From NCBI GenBank assembly GCA_000302695.1, contig AMFN01000003.1:744001-808000 (forward strand): DNA of 64,000 nt, given 5' to 3'. Shown piece after piece: positions 1 to 10,864 of the stretch (position 1 is its first letter; every line of letters starts with the position of its first letter). The position numbers were made by a program, and so were the translations under genes. The notes beneath the pieces were generated by a model. That model saw only the letters and a list, made by a program, of their open reading frames with translations, did no database searches and had not been told where the DNA came from. Origin of the DNA: Enterobacteriaceae bacterium LSJC7. Its GTDB lineage: Bacteria > Pseudomonadota > Gammaproteobacteria > Enterobacterales > Enterobacteriaceae.

Positions 1-44
1 CTGCTTCCATGGCGGGAAGCCGGTATCACTATAAGGTTACATCC

Positions 45-1259
45 ATGTCTCCTATCGAAAAATCGAGCAAACTAGATAACGTCTGTTACGACATCCGCGG
101 CCCGGTGCTTAAAGAAGCCAAACGCCTTGAAGAAGAAGGCAACAAGGTCCTGAAGCTGAACATCGGCAACCCGGCCCCTTTTGGTTTTGAAGCACCGGAT
201 GAAATTCTGGTGGATGTCATCCGTAACCTGCCTACTGCACAAGGCTACTGTGACTCAAAAGGCCTTTACTCGGCGCGTAAGGCCATCATGCAACATTACC
301 AGCAGCGGGAAATGCTGGATGTAACGGTGGAAGACATTTATATCGGCAACGGTGTTTCCGAGCTTATCGTGCAGTCGATGCAGGCGCTGCTCAACAGCGG
401 CGACGAAATGCTGGTACCTGCCCCGGATTACCCCCTTTGGACCGCCGCTGTGTCACTTTCCAGCGGCAAAGCGGTGCACTATCTGTGCGATGAATCCTCT
501 GACTGGTTCCCGGATCTGGATGACATTCGCGCCAAAATTACGCCCCGCACCCGTGGCATAGTGATAATTAACCCGAATAACCCTACCGGTGCGGTTTATT
601 CCAAAGAGCTGCTGATGGAGATTGTAGAAATCGCCCGTCAGAATGACCTCATCATCTTTGCCGACGAAATTTACGACAAAATTCTGTATGACGATGCTGA
701 GCACATCTCTATTGCGGCACTGGCACCGGATCTGCTGACCGTCACGTTTAACGGCTTGTCCAAAACCTATCGCGTAGCCGGGTTCCGCCAGGGCTGGATG
801 GTGCTTAACGGCCCGAAAAAACACGCCAAAGGTTATATTGAAGGGCTGGAAATGCTGGCATCCATGCGACTGTGTGCAAACGTGCCAGCCCAACATGCCA
901 TTCAGACGGCACTGGGCGGTTATCAGAGCATCAGCGAGTTCATCACGCCTGGCGGGCGACTGTATGAGCAGCGTAACCGCGCCTGGGAGCTGATTAATGA
1001 CATTCCCGGCGTAAGCTGCGTAAAGCCGCGCGGTGCGCTGTATATGTTCCCGCGTATTGATGCCAAAAAGTTCAACCTCCACGACGACCAGAAGATGGTG
1101 CTTGATTTCCTGTTGCAGGAAAAAGTGCTGCTGGTTCAGGGCAGTGCGTTTAACTGGCCGTGGCCGGATCACGTGCGTATCGTGACCCTGCCGCGTGAGG
1201 ACGAACTGGAAATGGCCATCAGTAAATTTGGCCGCTTCCTCAGTGGCTACCACCAGTAA
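45..1259 (+). CDS. alaA: Glutamate-pyruvate aminotransferase AlaA
   Basis: PLP-dependent class I/II aminotransferase that makes alanine from pyruvate and glutamate in the cytoplasm. The protein is nearly identical to E. coli AlaA along its whole length (404 residues here, 405 there), with the PLP-lysine motif GLSKTYRVAGFRQGW and the conserved NPNNPTGA stretch. An in-frame ATG at 9 would add 12 residues, but the ATG at 45 has an AAGG Shine-Dalgarno about 8 bases upstream and reproduces the E. coli N-terminus MSPIEKSSKL, so I chose it. It is followed by yfbR on the same strand after about 120 bases. Identification is by family recognition and synteny. Confidence 0.97.
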   Translation: MSPIEKSSKLDNVCYDIRGPVLKEAKRLEEEGNKVLKLNIGNPAPFGFEAPDEILVDVIRNLPTAQGYCDSKGLYSARKAIMQHYQQREMLDVTVEDIYIGNGVSELIVQSMQALLNSGDEMLVPAPDYPLWTAAVSLSSGKAVHYLCDESSDWFPDLDDIRAKITPRTRGIVIINPNNPTGAVYSKELLMEIVEIARQNDLIIFADEIYDKILYDDAEHISIAALAPDLLTVTFNGLSKTYRVAGFRQGWMVLNGPKKHAKGYIEGLEMLASMRLCANVPAQHAIQTALGGYQSISEFITPGGRLYEQRNRAWELINDIPGVSCVKPRGALYMFPRIDAKKFNLHDDQKMVLDFLLQEKVLLVQGSAFNWPWPDHVRIVTLPREDELEMAISKFGRFLSGYHQ

Positions 1260-1376
1260 CCCTCACCCGGGGTGGGCATTGCCTCCTGCCTGCCCCGGTC
1301 GCAAAATGCATTATCCTTCGCTATACAGGCGCGGTGATAACACCGCCGCGCTCCTTTAGCCGCACGGGAAACCGCC

Positions 1377-1976
1377 ATGAATCAGAGTCATTTTTTCGCC
1401 CACCTGTCACGTCTTAAGCTGATTAACCGCTGGCCGCTAATGCGCAACGTCCGCACCGAAAACGTCTCCGAACACAGTTTGCAGGTGGCGATGGTGGCGC
1501 ACGCGCTGGCGGTGATTAAGAACCGCAAATTCTCCGGGCAGGTTAATGCCGAGCGAGTGGCGCTGCTGGCGCTGTACCACGATGCCAGTGAAGTGCTGAC
1601 CGGCGATCTGCCCACGCCGGTGAAATACTTCAACTCGCAGATTGCCCATGAGTACAAGGCCATTGAAAAAATTGCCCAGCGCAAGCTAATAGAGATGGTG
1701 CCAGAGGATTTACGCGATATCTTTGAGCCGCTGATTGACGAACAGCAGTACAGCGAAGACGAAAAATCGATTGTGAAACAGGCCGATGCGCTGTGCGCCT
1801 ACCTGAAATGTCTGGAAGAGTTGTCGGCTGGCAACAATGAGTTTGTGCTGGCAAAAAGCCGTCTGGAAAAAACGCTGGCCGACAGGCACAGCGACGAAAT
1901 GGACTATTTCATGCAGGTGTTTGTGCCAAGCTTTCATCTGTCGCTTGATGAAATAAGCCAGGACTCACCGCTGTAA
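1377..1976 (+). CDS. yfbR: 5'-deoxynucleotidase YfbR
   Basis: HD-domain phosphohydrolase that removes the 5' phosphate from deoxyribonucleoside monophosphates. The 199-residue length matches the E. coli enzyme. The metal-binding residues are visible: His33 in SEHS, His68-Asp69 in YHDASE, and a later aspartate in KQADALCAY. It lies downstream of alaA as in E. coli and converges on yfbS, with a strong bidirectional hairpin between them. Confidence 0.96.
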   Translation: MNQSHFFAHLSRLKLINRWPLMRNVRTENVSEHSLQVAMVAHALAVIKNRKFSGQVNAERVALLALYHDASEVLTGDLPTPVKYFNSQIAHEYKAIEKIAQRKLIEMVPEDLRDIFEPLIDEQQYSEDEKSIVKQADALCAYLKCLEELSAGNNEFVLAKSRLEKTLADRHSDEMDYFMQVFVPSFHLSLDEISQDSPL

Positions 1977-2028
1977 ATCACGCCCGCCAGTCCAGACAGT
2001 CTTTCTTTTACGCAGCGCAATAACACAC

Positions 2029-2054
2029 AAAGACCGGCCAAAAGGCCGGTCTTT
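2029..2054. terminator. Bidirectional terminator between yfbR and yfbS
   Basis: Perfect 11-bp stem AAAGACCGGCC / GGCCGGTCTTT with an AAAA loop, placed between the two convergent stop codons. The A/T-flanked GC stem suits rho-independent termination on both strands. Confidence 0.85.
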
Positions 2055-2095
2055 GTTACATACTCGTGCGCCACTATTCTGCGTCAAAATAGCTG

Positions 2096-3928
2096 TCAGA
2101 ACGGGAACAGCACCGGAATCAGCAGCACACAGACCACCATCACGATAACCGTGAACGGCACACCCATTTTGACAAAATCGCTGAAGCGGTAATTACCCGG
2201 TCCCAGTACCAGCGTATTGACCGGTGAGGAGACCGGCGTCATAAACGCCGCTGAGGCTGCCATTGCGACGACCATCGCAAAAGGATACGGCGAGACTTCC
2301 ATTGATTTAGCAGCGGCCAGCGCAATGGGCGCCATCAGTACCGCCGTGGCGGTGTTGGAGATAAAAAGCCCGATCGAGGCGCACATTACAAACAGACATA
2401 CCAGCATCAGGTGCGGGCCATAACCGCCGCCAAGCTCCAGCAGCCCTTTCACAATCAGGTCCACACCGCCGGTTTTTTGCAGCGCTTGCGCAAACGGCAT
2501 CATCCCGACAATCAAAATAATGCTCGGCCAGTGGACTGACTTCCAGGCGCTCTCAGCATCAATACAACGGAATTTCCCCATCAACAGGCAGGCAATGATA
2601 GCGGCAATGGGATTAGGGATTTCATCGGTCAACATCAGCGCGACCATTAACGCCAGACAGAAGATAGCGTGCGGTGCCTGAGTGTGGGCAGGCGATGCGT
2701 CCTGCTCTTCCACCGGCAGGTTCAGCACCACGAAGTCGCGGCTTTGCAGGCCAAGCTGGCGAATTTGTTTCCAGTTGCCCACTACCAGCAAAATATCGCC
2801 AATCTGTAACGACTCATCGACCAGGGAGCCTTCCAGCGCCGCTCCGTTGCGCTTAATACCCACCACGTTCAAACCGTAGCGGCTACGAAAGCCAATATCG
2901 CGCACCGTTTGCCCCAGCAGTGCAGATTCGGGCACCATCGACACTTCTGCCATACCCACATCCAGCGCCTGCTCGGAGAAATACTCACCGCGCAGCACCA
3001 TCGGCTCCAGCATCTGCTCGCCGCAAAACTCACGCAGGTCGACGTCTGAGGCGGACATGTCAATCAGCAGTACGTCACGCACCCGCAGCTCTGTACCGCC
3101 GGTTGCGTTAACAATGACTTTGCGAAAACGCCGCCAGCGCTCAAGACCAATGACGTTCGCACCATAGCTCTCGCGCAGCTTCAGGTCGTCAAGCCGTCGC
3201 CCAATCAGCGGCGACCCCGGGCGAATAGCCAGGCGGCGCGCCCGCCCGGTCAGGCGATACTCTTTAATCAGCTCGCGAAAGGTGCGGCGTTTCCACAGCT
3301 CCTTGCCCTCTTCATTTTTTTCGCCCTTGAGTGCGAAGCGCATGATAAGCATGTAGCCAATACCCAGTAGCAGCACCACAAGACCAATAGGCGTCACGCT
3401 AAAAAATGAAAAGCCCTGCAACCCTTCACGCACCAGCTCACTGTTTACCACCAGGTTTGGCGGCGTCGCCACCAGCGTCATCATGCCGCTGATAAGCCCG
3501 GCAAAGCTCAGTGGCATCATCAGACGTGAAGGGGAAATCTTCATTCGCATGGAAACACTCAGCACCACGGGAATAAAAATCGCCACCACGCCAGTGGAAC
3601 TCATAAACGCTCCCAGCCCGGCGACCGTCAGCATCAGCAGGACCAGCATTTTTATCTCGCTGCCGCCTGCCGTCTGCACCAGCCACGCCCCCATCCGGGT
3701 TGCCACACCGGTACGCACCAGACCATCGCCAATGATAAACAGCGCAGCGATAAGGATAACGTTGGGATCGCTGAAACCAGAAAACGCTTCGCCGAGCGTC
3801 AGCGTGCCGCTCAGAACAAATGCGACAATTACCAGCAGTGCCACGGCATCCATGCGAATTTTGCCCGTCGCAAACATCACTATTGCGCCGGCAAGCAGGG
3901 TCAGGACCCAAATGAGTTCACTGTTCAC
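2096..3928 (-). CDS. yfbS: DASS/SLC13-type inner-membrane transporter YfbS
   Basis: Membrane transporter of the divalent anion:Na+ symporter superfamily; the substrate of YfbS is not established. Hydrophobic blocks at both ends flank a soluble middle of about 220 residues that carries two TrkA-C (RCK-C) repeats. Conserved motifs include [15 protein letters not shown] near the C-terminus and [11 protein letters not shown] in the first half. The frame is open from 3961, but the GTG at 3928, preceded by AAGGA, starts VNSELIWVL and gives 610 residues like E. coli YfbS (MNGELIWVL), so I use that start. It points away from the next gene pair hxpA-yfbU and is probably monocistronic. Confidence 0.93.
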   Translation of the reverse strand: MNSELIWVLTLLAGAIVMFATGKIRMDAVALLVIVAFVLSGTLTLGEAFSGFSDPNVILIAALFIIGDGLVRTGVATRMGAWLVQTAGGSEIKMLVLLMLTVAGLGAFMSSTGVVAIFIPVVLSVSMRMKISPSRLMMPLSFAGLISGMMTLVATPPNLVVNSELVREGLQGFSFFSVTPIGLVVLLLGIGYMLIMRFALKGEKNEEGKELWKRRTFRELIKEYRLTGRARRLAIRPGSPLIGRRLDDLKLRESYGANVIGLERWRRFRKVIVNATGGTELRVRDVLLIDMSASDVDLREFCGEQMLEPMVLRGEYFSEQALDVGMAEVSMVPESALLGQTVRDIGFRSRYGLNVVGIKRNGAALEGSLVDESLQIGDILLVVGNWKQIRQLGLQSRDFVVLNLPVEEQDASPAHTQAPHAIFCLALMVALMLTDEIPNPIAAIIACLLMGKFRCIDAESAWKSVHWPSIILIVGMMPFAQALQKTGGVDLIVKGLLELGGGYGPHLMLVCLFVMCASIGLFISNTATAVLMAPIALAAAKSMEVSPYPFAMVVAMAASAAFMTPVSSPVNTLVLGPGNYRFSDFVKMGVPFTVIVMVVCVLLIPVLFPF

Positions 3929-3973
3929 AACCAGTCCTTGTAAGGCGTTGAAGAAAGACAAAAATCATGCCAC

Positions 3974-3998
3974 AAAAAAGCCCCGGCAACGCGGGGCT
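3974..3998 (-). terminator. Rho-independent terminator after hxpA (yfbT)
   Basis: Read on the minus strand: AGCCCCG stem, six-base loop, CGGGGCT, then a run of six T. It lies just past the hxpA stop codon. Confidence 0.8.
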
Positions 3999-4004
3999 AA
4001 ATCA

Positions 4005-4664
4005 TTAATCAGCACGTATCTGTACACGCCCGTCGGGAAGTTTGCTGACTGTCAGCTTTTCCAGACTGTCGAGCACAATATCCACTTCACTAAGGCGCGG
4101 CGTCTGCGCGGGTGCATTCACGGCAATAACCCGGCAACCAGCGCCAAGGCCAGACTCAATGCCCGCCGGTGCATCTTCCACCACCACACATTGCTCAGGC
4201 GCAATACCCAGAAGCTCGGCACCCAGCAGGTAGGCATCCGGCTGCGGTTTGCCACGTGCCACGCGCTCGGCCGTGACCATCACTTTCGGCTCTGGCAGCC
4301 CGGTTACGCGACGGCGGGCGTCCGCCACCGGCATTGAGCCTGAGGTCACTATCGCCCACGGCACCCCGCTCTCATTGAGGTGATTGAGCAGCGCCAGTGC
4401 CCCCGGTAGCGCGATGATGCCAACCGTGTCCTCGGCTTCAAGCTTCTCCAGCGCGCGGAACTCGCGTTGTATCTCGTCGTGTGTGGCACCCGGCATAAAG
4501 TGGCGCAGCGAGGTTATCGCCTGTTTGCCGTGGATAAACCCCAGCACCTCCTGATGCGATAAACCGAAACGGTCGGCCCACTGGCACCAGGCGCGTTCAA
4601 CCACCGCCAGCGAATCTACCAGCGTACCGTCCAGATCGAACAGAAAACCTTTACACTCCAGCAC
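4005..4664 (-). CDS. hxpA: HAD-family sugar/hexitol phosphatase HxpA (YfbT)
   Basis: Haloacid dehalogenase-type phosphatase acting on small sugar or hexitol phosphates in the cytoplasm. The nucleophile motif FDLDGTLVDS is at residues 8-17, motif II is VTSGSMP, and the C-terminal acidic motif is VVEDAPAGIESG. It is 219 residues against 216 in E. coli and closely similar throughout. The start codon is GTG with GGAGG four bases before it. It follows yfbU by 12 bases on the same strand, so the two are probably co-transcribed. Confidence 0.93.
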   Translation of the reverse strand: MLECKGFLFDLDGTLVDSLAVVERAWCQWADRFGLSHQEVLGFIHGKQAITSLRHFMPGATHDEIQREFRALEKLEAEDTVGIIALPGALALLNHLNESGVPWAIVTSGSMPVADARRRVTGLPEPKVMVTAERVARGKPQPDAYLLGAELLGIAPEQCVVVEDAPAGIESGLGAGCRVIAVNAPAQTPRLSEVDIVLDSLEKLTVSKLPDGRVQIRAD

Positions 4665-4676
4665 ACAACCTCCGCA

Positions 4677-5198
<522 letters not shown>

Positions 5199-5200
5199 TT

Positions 5201-5226
5201 AAAAAGGCACATAATGTATGTGCCTT
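5201..5226 (-). terminator. Terminator between yfbV and yfbU
   Basis: 10-bp stem AAGGCACATA / TATGTGCCTT with a three-base loop. On the minus strand it is followed by TTTTT, so it ends transcription from yfbV before yfbU. Confidence 0.75.
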
Positions 5227-5258
5227 ACTGTATACGGTTCTGTGCTACCACGGAATGG

Positions 5259-5714
5259 TTATAAATCATCAAGAAAGGTTTTATCGAGCTGGCGAAATGC
5301 ACGCTTGAGCGTATCGGCAAGAGCCTGATAGTCCGGCTTGCCATCCACTGGCGCCAGTGCCTGACCGGCTTCTTCAAGCTTGCTGCGCACCTCATAAAAC
5401 CAGTTGAGAATGGTCGGCGGCAAAGGCGTCACCGAGCGCTTGCCCAGCCACCATAGCCCCTGTAACGGCAGGCTTAAGGCAAACAGCGCCGTTGCTACTG
5501 CCGGACCAAGTTGGCCACCCAGCGCAATTTGCCAGCACAGGGTAAACATCGCCACCGCAGGCATAAAGCGGATAGCAAAACGCGTCGCGCGAATGATGCG
5601 GTTTTCAATAAAGACAGGAGCAAGGCGCTTATCCACAGGCCAGGTCTTTGCGTAATGCTGGCCGCGGCTAAATAAGCGAAGACCGCTCACAGGGCGTTGG
5701 GGAGAGTCCGACAT
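5259..5714 (-). CDS. yfbV: Inner-membrane protein YfbV (UPF0208)
   Basis: A 151-residue membrane protein matching E. coli YfbV, implicated there in chromosome organisation of the Ter region. There is an N-terminal cytoplasmic stretch ([18 protein letters not shown]), two hydrophobic segments around residues 43-60 and 65-85, and a soluble tail ending LDKTFLDDL. The frame extends upstream to 5768, but the start at 5714 gives MSDSPQRP and the E. coli length. Confidence 0.93.
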   Translation of the reverse strand: MSDSPQRPVSGLRLFSRGQHYAKTWPVDKRLAPVFIENRIIRATRFAIRFMPAVAMFTLCWQIALGGQLGPAVATALFALSLPLQGLWWLGKRSVTPLPPTILNWFYEVRSKLEEAGQALAPVDGKPDYQALADTLKRAFRQLDKTFLDDL

Positions 5715-6048
5715 GGCTGACACCTCAAATACACAAACAAAAAATAAAATTTTTATGCAAAATAACAACTACAATCGACAACGTTCAAAATCTTTTGTCA
5801 TTGCGCACCGCAATCGGGTATCCTTTGCGGGCCTTTGACAGCCATAGACGGCAAACCGCGGGCTGTCAATTTTCACCTGATGACACTCTTTGTAGTTTAC
5901 GCTATTTCAGGTAAACGCATGACTATTTCTTCGCCATGCCAAAAAACGGATCTGGCATGACGTTAATCATAAACGTCAGCGTCATCTTGCGCTACGATGA
6001 GAGTCTGACTGACGTTTTTTTAGCCACGTATACATAGTAGGTACTTCC
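5715..6048. promoter_or_regulatory. Divergent yfbV/ackA intergenic regulatory region
   Basis: No gene in these 334 bases. Visible structure: a perfect 9-bp inverted repeat TTGACAGCC (5835-5843) / GGCTGTCAA (5861-5869), and three copies of a TGACGTT element: TGACGTT at 5958-5964, its complement AACGTCA at 5972-5978, and TGACGTT again at 6010-6016. This presumably holds the ackA promoters. I cannot assign a regulator to either repeat. Confidence 0.5.
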
Positions 6049-7251
6049 ATGTCGAGTAAGTTAGTACTGGTTCTGAACTGCGGTAGTTCTTCCCTCAAAT
6101 TTGCCGTTATTGATGCAGCCAATGGCGAAGAGCATCTTTCTGGCCTGGCCGAATGTTTCCATCTGCCTGAAGCACGCATCAAATGGAAAATGGACGGCGC
6201 TAAACATGAAGAAGCGCTGGGCGCAGGTGCTGCCCACAGCGAAGCGCTGAACTTCATGGTTAACACTATCCTGGCGCAGAAACCAGAGCTGTCTGCTCAG
6301 CTGGCCGCTATCGGCCACCGCATCGTACACGGCGGCGAGAAATACACTTCCTCCGTGGTTATCGACGACAGCGTGATTCAGGGCATCAAAGACTCTGCTT
6401 CTTTTGCGCCGCTGCACAACCCGGCACACCTTATCGGTATTGCGGAAGCACTGAAATCCTTCCCTGCTCTTGCGAAGAAAAACGTGGCTGTGTTTGACAC
6501 CGCGTTCCACCAGACCATGCCAGAAGAGTCTTACCTCTATGCTCTGCCGTACAAACTGTACAAAGAGCACGGTATTCGCCGCTACGGCGCGCACGGCACC
6601 AGCCACTTCTATGTGACTCAGGAAGCGGCAAAAATGCTGAACAAGCCGGTTTCTGAGGTCAACATCATTACCTGCCACCTGGGCAACGGCGGTTCTGTTT
6701 CCGCTATTCGCAACGGCAAGTGCGTGGATACCTCCATGGGCCTGACCCCGCTGGAAGGTCTGGTGATGGGTACCCGCTCTGGCGACATCGACCCTGCTAT
6801 CGTGTTCCATCTGCACGATGCGCTCGGCATGAGCGTTGATGACATCAACAAGCTGCTGACCAAAGAGTCTGGCCTGCTGGGTCTGACCGAAGTGACCAGC
6901 GACTGCCGCTACGTTGAAGACAACTACGACACCAAAGAAGATGCCAAGCGCGCGATGGACGTTTACTGCCACCGCCTGGCCAAGTACATCGGCTCCTACA
7001 CGGCGCTGATGGACGGCCGTCTGGACGCAGTTGTCTTCACTGGCGGTATCGGTGAAAACGCCGCAATGGTGCGCGAACTGTCTCTGGGTAAACTGGGCGT
7101 ACTGGGCTTTGAGATTGACCATGAGCGCAACCTGGCCGCTCGCTTTGGCAAATCCGGCTTCATCAACAAAGAAGGCACCACGCTGGCGATGGTCATCCCG
7201 ACCAACGAAGAGCTGGTCATCGCGCAGGACGCGAGCCGCCTGACCGCCTGA
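6049..7251 (+). CDS. ackA: Acetate kinase AckA
   Basis: Converts acetyl phosphate and ADP to acetate and ATP (reversible), the last step of overflow acetate formation. It is 400 residues as in E. coli. N-terminal signature [11 protein letters not shown] at residues 6-16, catalytic region HGTSHFYV, phosphate-binding CHLGNGGSV, and C-terminal [12 protein letters not shown]. It precedes pta by 85 bases with a hairpin in the gap, so ackA alone and ackA-pta transcripts are both likely. Confidence 0.98.
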   Translation: MSSKLVLVLNCGSSSLKFAVIDAANGEEHLSGLAECFHLPEARIKWKMDGAKHEEALGAGAAHSEALNFMVNTILAQKPELSAQLAAIGHRIVHGGEKYTSSVVIDDSVIQGIKDSASFAPLHNPAHLIGIAEALKSFPALAKKNVAVFDTAFHQTMPEESYLYALPYKLYKEHGIRRYGAHGTSHFYVTQEAAKMLNKPVSEVNIITCHLGNGGSVSAIRNGKCVDTSMGLTPLEGLVMGTRSGDIDPAIVFHLHDALGMSVDDINKLLTKESGLLGLTEVTSDCRYVEDNYDTKEDAKRAMDVYCHRLAKYIGSYTALMDGRLDAVVFTGGIGENAAMVRELSLGKLGVLGFEIDHERNLAARFGKSGFINKEGTTLAMVIPTNEELVIAQDASRLTA

Positions 7252-7264
7252 TTCCCCGCTTCCC

Positions 7265-7294
7265 CACCGCCAGCTACGCTGGCGGTGTTGTTTT
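7265..7294 (+). terminator. Hairpin between ackA and pta (partial terminator)
   Basis: 10-bp stem CACCGCCAGC / GCTGGCGGTG with a TAC loop, followed by TTGTTTTG. The interrupted T-tract suggests partial termination, so that pta is still expressed from the ackA promoter. Confidence 0.6.
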
Positions 7295-7336
7295 GTGCCG
7301 CGCCACACAGCAGGCGCTAACGAAAGAGGATAAACC

Positions 7337-9475
7337 GTGTCCCGTACTATCATGCTCATTCCAACCGGAACCAGCGTCGGCCTGACCAGCGTCAGCCTCG
7401 GCGTTATCCGCGCTATGGAACGTAAAGGCGTTCGTCTGAGCGTCTTCAAACCGATTGCCCAGCCGCGCGCTGGCGGCGATGCACCAGACCAGACCACCAC
7501 CATTGTGCGCAACAACTCTTCCTTACCGGCCGCTGAGCCGTTGAAGATGAGCCACGTTGAATCTCTGCTGTCCAGCAACCAGAAAGACGTGCTGATGGAA
7601 GAGATAATCGCCAACTACCACGCCAACACACAAGATGCGGAAGTGGTGCTGGTTGAAGGTCTGGTACCGACCCGCAAACACCAGTTTGCCCAGTCCCTGA
7701 ACTTTGAAATCGCCAAAACCCTGAACGCAGAAATCGTCTTCGTCATGTCTCAGGGCACTGACACCCCGGAGCAGCTTAAAGAGCGTATTGAGCTGACCCG
7801 TAGCAGCTTTGGCGGCGCGAAAAACAACAACATTACCGGCGTTATCGTTAACAAACTGAACGCGCCGGTTGACGAGCAGGGCCGCACCCGCCCTGACCTG
7901 TCTGAAATCTTTGACGATTCCACCAAAGCCAAAGTGGTGAAAATCAACGCTGAGCAGCTACAGGCAGCAAGCCCATTGCCGGTGCTGGGCGCCGTGCCGT
8001 GGAGCTTTGACCTGATTGCCACGCGTGCTATCGACATGGCTCGCCACCTTAACGCGACCATCATCAACGAAGGCGACATCAAAACCCGCCGCGTGAAGTC
8101 AGTGACCTTCTGCGCGCGCAGCATCCCGCACATGCTGGAGCACTTCCGCCCAGGCTCACTGCTGGTGACCTCCGCTGACCGCCCTGATGTACTGGTTGCT
8201 GCCTGCCTCGCCGCCATGAATGGCGTGGAGATCGGTGCCATCCTGCTGACCGGTGGCTACGAAATGGACGAGCGCATCAGCAAGCTGTGTGAACGTGCCT
8301 TTGCGACCGGCCTGCCGCTGTTTATGGTGAACACCAACACCTGGCAGACCTCACTGAGCCTGCAAAGCTTCAACCTGGAAGTGCCGGTTGATGACCACGA
8401 GCGCGTTGAAAAAGTGCAGGAATACGTGGCTGGCTTTATCGACAGCAACTGGATTGACTCGCTCAGCGCCACCTCTGAGCGCAGCCGTCGCCTGTCTCCG
8501 CCAGCGTTCCGCTACCAGCTGACTGAGCTGGCACGTAAAGCAGGCAAGCGTGTGGTGTTGCCAGAAGGCGACGAGCCACGCACCGTGAAAGCGGCGGCCA
8601 TCTGTGCCGAACGCGGTATCGCGACCTGCGTGCTGCTGGGTAACCCGGACGAAATCAACCGTGTTGCGGCCTCTCAGGGCGTTGAACTGGGTGCAGGCAT
8701 CGAAATCGTTGACCCGGAAGTGGTTCGCGAGAGCTACGTAGCACGCCTGGTTGAGCTGCGTAAGAGCAAGGGCATGACCGAAACCGTTGCCCGTGAGCAG
8801 CTCGAAGACAACGTGGTGCTCGGCACGCTGATGCTGGAGCAGGACGAAGTCGACGGCCTGGTATCCGGCGCGGTTCACACCACCGCCAACACCATTCGCC
8901 CACCGCTACAGCTGATTAAAACAGCACCGGGCAGCTCGCTGGTGTCTTCTGTGTTCTTCATGCTGCTGCCTGAGCAGGTGTACGTGTACGGCGACTGCGC
9001 CATCAACCCGGACCCGACCGCTGAGCAGCTGGCAGAAATCGCCATTCAGTCTGCCGACTCCGCGATTGCCTTTGGTATCGACCCGCGCGTTGCGATGCTC
9101 TCCTACTCTACCGGCACCTCCGGTGCAGGCAGCGATGTAGAGAAAGTGCGTGAAGCGACTCGCCTGGCGCAGGAAAAACGCCCGGACCTGGTTATCGACG
9201 GTCCGTTGCAGTATGACGCCGCTGTCATGGCTGATGTTGCTAAATCCAAAGCGCCGAACTCACCGGTTGCAGGTCGCGCTACCGTGTTCATCTTCCCGGA
9301 TCTGAACACCGGTAACACCACCTACAAAGCGGTACAGCGTTCCGCTGACCTGATCTCCATCGGGCCAATGCTACAGGGTATGCGCAAGCCGGTGAACGAT
9401 CTGTCGCGCGGCGCACTGGTAGACGATATCGTTTACACCATCGCCCTGACCGCGATTCAGTCCACTCAGCAGTAA
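7337..9475 (+). CDS. pta: Phosphate acetyltransferase Pta
   Basis: Converts acetyl-CoA and phosphate to acetyl phosphate and CoA. The 712-residue three-part long form starts with a P-loop-like region ([15 protein letters not shown]), then a DRTGG regulatory domain (about 215-335), then the catalytic PTA_PTB domain (about 390-712) with [17 protein letters not shown] and the C-terminal [16 protein letters not shown]. The start codon is GTG with AGAGGA six bases upstream, as in E. coli pta. It works with AckA. Confidence 0.98.
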   Translation: MSRTIMLIPTGTSVGLTSVSLGVIRAMERKGVRLSVFKPIAQPRAGGDAPDQTTTIVRNNSSLPAAEPLKMSHVESLLSSNQKDVLMEEIIANYHANTQDAEVVLVEGLVPTRKHQFAQSLNFEIAKTLNAEIVFVMSQGTDTPEQLKERIELTRSSFGGAKNNNITGVIVNKLNAPVDEQGRTRPDLSEIFDDSTKAKVVKINAEQLQAASPLPVLGAVPWSFDLIATRAIDMARHLNATIINEGDIKTRRVKSVTFCARSIPHMLEHFRPGSLLVTSADRPDVLVAACLAAMNGVEIGAILLTGGYEMDERISKLCERAFATGLPLFMVNTNTWQTSLSLQSFNLEVPVDDHERVEKVQEYVAGFIDSNWIDSLSATSERSRRLSPPAFRYQLTELARKAGKRVVLPEGDEPRTVKAAAICAERGIATCVLLGNPDEINRVAASQGVELGAGIEIVDPEVVRESYVARLVELRKSKGMTETVAREQLEDNVVLGTLMLEQDEVDGLVSGAVHTTANTIRPPLQLIKTAPGSSLVSSVFFMLLPEQVYVYGDCAINPDPTAEQLAEIAIQSADSAIAFGIDPRVAMLSYSTGTSGAGSDVEKVREATRLAQEKRPDLVIDGPLQYDAAVMADVAKSKAPNSPVAGRATVFIFPDLNTGNTTYKAVQRSADLISIGPMLQGMRKPVNDLSRGALVDDIVYTIALTAIQSTQQ

Positions 9476-9494
9476 TCTGCCGTGCATGACATCA

Positions 9495-9525
9495 GCAGGC
9501 CACCTTAGGGTGGCCTGCTTTTTTT
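9495..9525 (+). terminator. pta terminator
   Basis: 10-bp stem GCAGGCCACC / GGTGGCCTGC with a TTAG loop, followed by seven T. It lies 20 bases past the pta stop codon. Confidence 0.9.
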
Positions 9526-9682
9526 GTGCCTGAGAAAAGCCCGGGCACGCAGTGTTACCGGTCACATTTCTAACTTCCGATACTCCGATACGCCACAGAA
9601 CATGACCTGAGTCAGCATCCTCAACTCGCGACTAACGTAAATAGTTGCGCCTGATGATTATTCAGATTTTAAAAGGAAACCC

Positions 9683-10393
9683 ATGACTACTCCTAATTCA
9701 TCTCTGGCGGAACGGGTCGGCCCGGGAGCCTGGCTGGCGCTGGGCTTCGCTGTTATCTTCTTCTCCGGCATGCTGGGCGGCAATCAGTGGTACGGGGTTT
9801 TTGACTTCACCACGCTTAATGGTGCATTTGGCCGTGTAGTCAGCAGCGCCAGCCTCGATGGTGACACGCTTACCACCACCACCAGCGCGTTTCGCGGCAC
9901 CGGTGGCCACGGCGCAATGGACGGCTTTTTGTTCGCCCTGGGGCTCATTCCGGCGGTGATGTTCGCACTGGGTATGATTAACGTGCTGGAGCACTACGGC
10001 GCACTCAAGGCAGCGCGTCGCCTGCTCACGCCGCTGCTGCGCCCGCTGCTGGGCATTCCGGGCAGCGCAGGGCTGGCGATGATTGGCAGCTTGCAAAGCA
10101 CTGACGTGGGCGCATCGCTCACCCGCAACCTGAAAGACGAAGGCGAAATTAACGAGGACGAACGCGACGTGTTCAGCATGTTCCAGTTCTCGGCGGGCGG
10201 CATGATAACCAACTTCTTCTCCTCCGGTGCCATTCTCTTCACCCTGATCCTGGTCGACGGCAGCGCCGCAGTGCCAACCTCTATCGGTGCCTGCATTGCG
10301 GTGATGTTTATCATGAAAATTGTCGGTGCCAACATCCTGCGCCTCATTCTTAAAGTTAACCGTCGCCGCAGCGCACAGGGAGATGCCGCATGA
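9683..10393 (+). CDS. YjiH-like nucleoside-recognition (Gate) domain membrane protein
   Basis: Polytopic inner-membrane protein of 236 residues with hydrophobic segments near 15-33, 85-110, 130-150 and 190-225. It belongs to the Gate/nucleoside-recognition (SpmA/YjiH-like) group. It has GSLQSTDVGAS and FSAGGMITNFFSSGAILF, typical of the paired half-transporters of this family. Its stop overlaps the start of the YjiG-like gene by four bases (ATGA), which implies a two-subunit membrane complex. In E. coli yjiH-yjiG lie next to iadA, a dipeptidase; here an M20 peptidase plays that role. AAGG precedes the ATG. Function by family; substrate unknown. Confidence 0.85.
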   Translation: MTTPNSSLAERVGPGAWLALGFAVIFFSGMLGGNQWYGVFDFTTLNGAFGRVVSSASLDGDTLTTTTSAFRGTGGHGAMDGFLFALGLIPAVMFALGMINVLEHYGALKAARRLLTPLLRPLLGIPGSAGLAMIGSLQSTDVGASLTRNLKDEGEINEDERDVFSMFQFSAGGMITNFFSSGAILFTLILVDGSAAVPTSIGACIAVMFIMKIVGANILRLILKVNRRRSAQGDAA

Positions 10394-10854
10394 GCCAGCC
10401 TGCCACCAAACCTGTTATTACCGATGTCTTCGTTGAAGGCGCACGCAAAGGCTGGACTATCGCCACCACCAGCACCCTGCCTAACGTTGTGATGGCGTTC
10501 ATTATCATCAAGGCGCTGGAAATCACCGGCGCACTGAAAGGCTTAGGGTTGGTATTTGCCCCGCTGATGGGGCTGTTTGGCCTACCAGGTGAGTCTGCCG
10601 CGGTACTTATCGGCGGCTGGATGTCGATGGGCGGCGGTATCGGCGTTGCCATTGGCCTGTTCGACAAAGGCATTCTCACCGGTGAACATCTGGCCATTAT
10701 TGCCCCAGCCATTTACCTGATGGGATCACAGGTGCAGTACATCGGCCGCATTCTTGGTGTGATTGGCACCCGAGCCACACGTATTCCGCTGATGATTGGC
10801 ATTTCTGTTATCAACGCCTTCCTGGCCATGCTGCTGATGCGCGTCATTATCTGA
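10390..10854 (+). CDS. YjiG family inner-membrane protein
   Basis: 154-residue membrane protein matching E. coli YjiG in length and pattern: VMAFIIIKALEITG, LFGLPGESAAVLIGGWMSMGGG, IYLMGSQVQYIGR and a C-terminal hydrophobic segment. It overlaps the YjiH-like gene by ATGA and its stop codon overlaps the Shine-Dalgarno (GAGG) of the peptidase gene. All three are therefore one operon, probably importing or exporting a substrate processed by the peptidase. The substrate is inferred, not seen. Confidence 0.87.
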   Translation: MSQPATKPVITDVFVEGARKGWTIATTSTLPNVVMAFIIIKALEITGALKGLGLVFAPLMGLFGLPGESAAVLIGGWMSMGGGIGVAIGLFDKGILTGEHLAIIAPAIYLMGSQVQYIGRILGVIGTRATRIPLMIGISVINAFLAMLLMRVII

Positions 10855-10864
10855 GGACAACATA

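Noticed and set aside
453-1253. 266-codon minus-strand frame inside alaA
   Set aside because: Antisense shadow; no Shine-Dalgarno and no family similarity.
6061-7614. 517-codon open frame on the minus strand across ackA and the start of pta
   Set aside because: It runs antisense through two highly conserved enzymes and its sequence is His/Gln/Val-rich with no domain; this is the usual codon-bias shadow of strongly expressed GC-rich genes.
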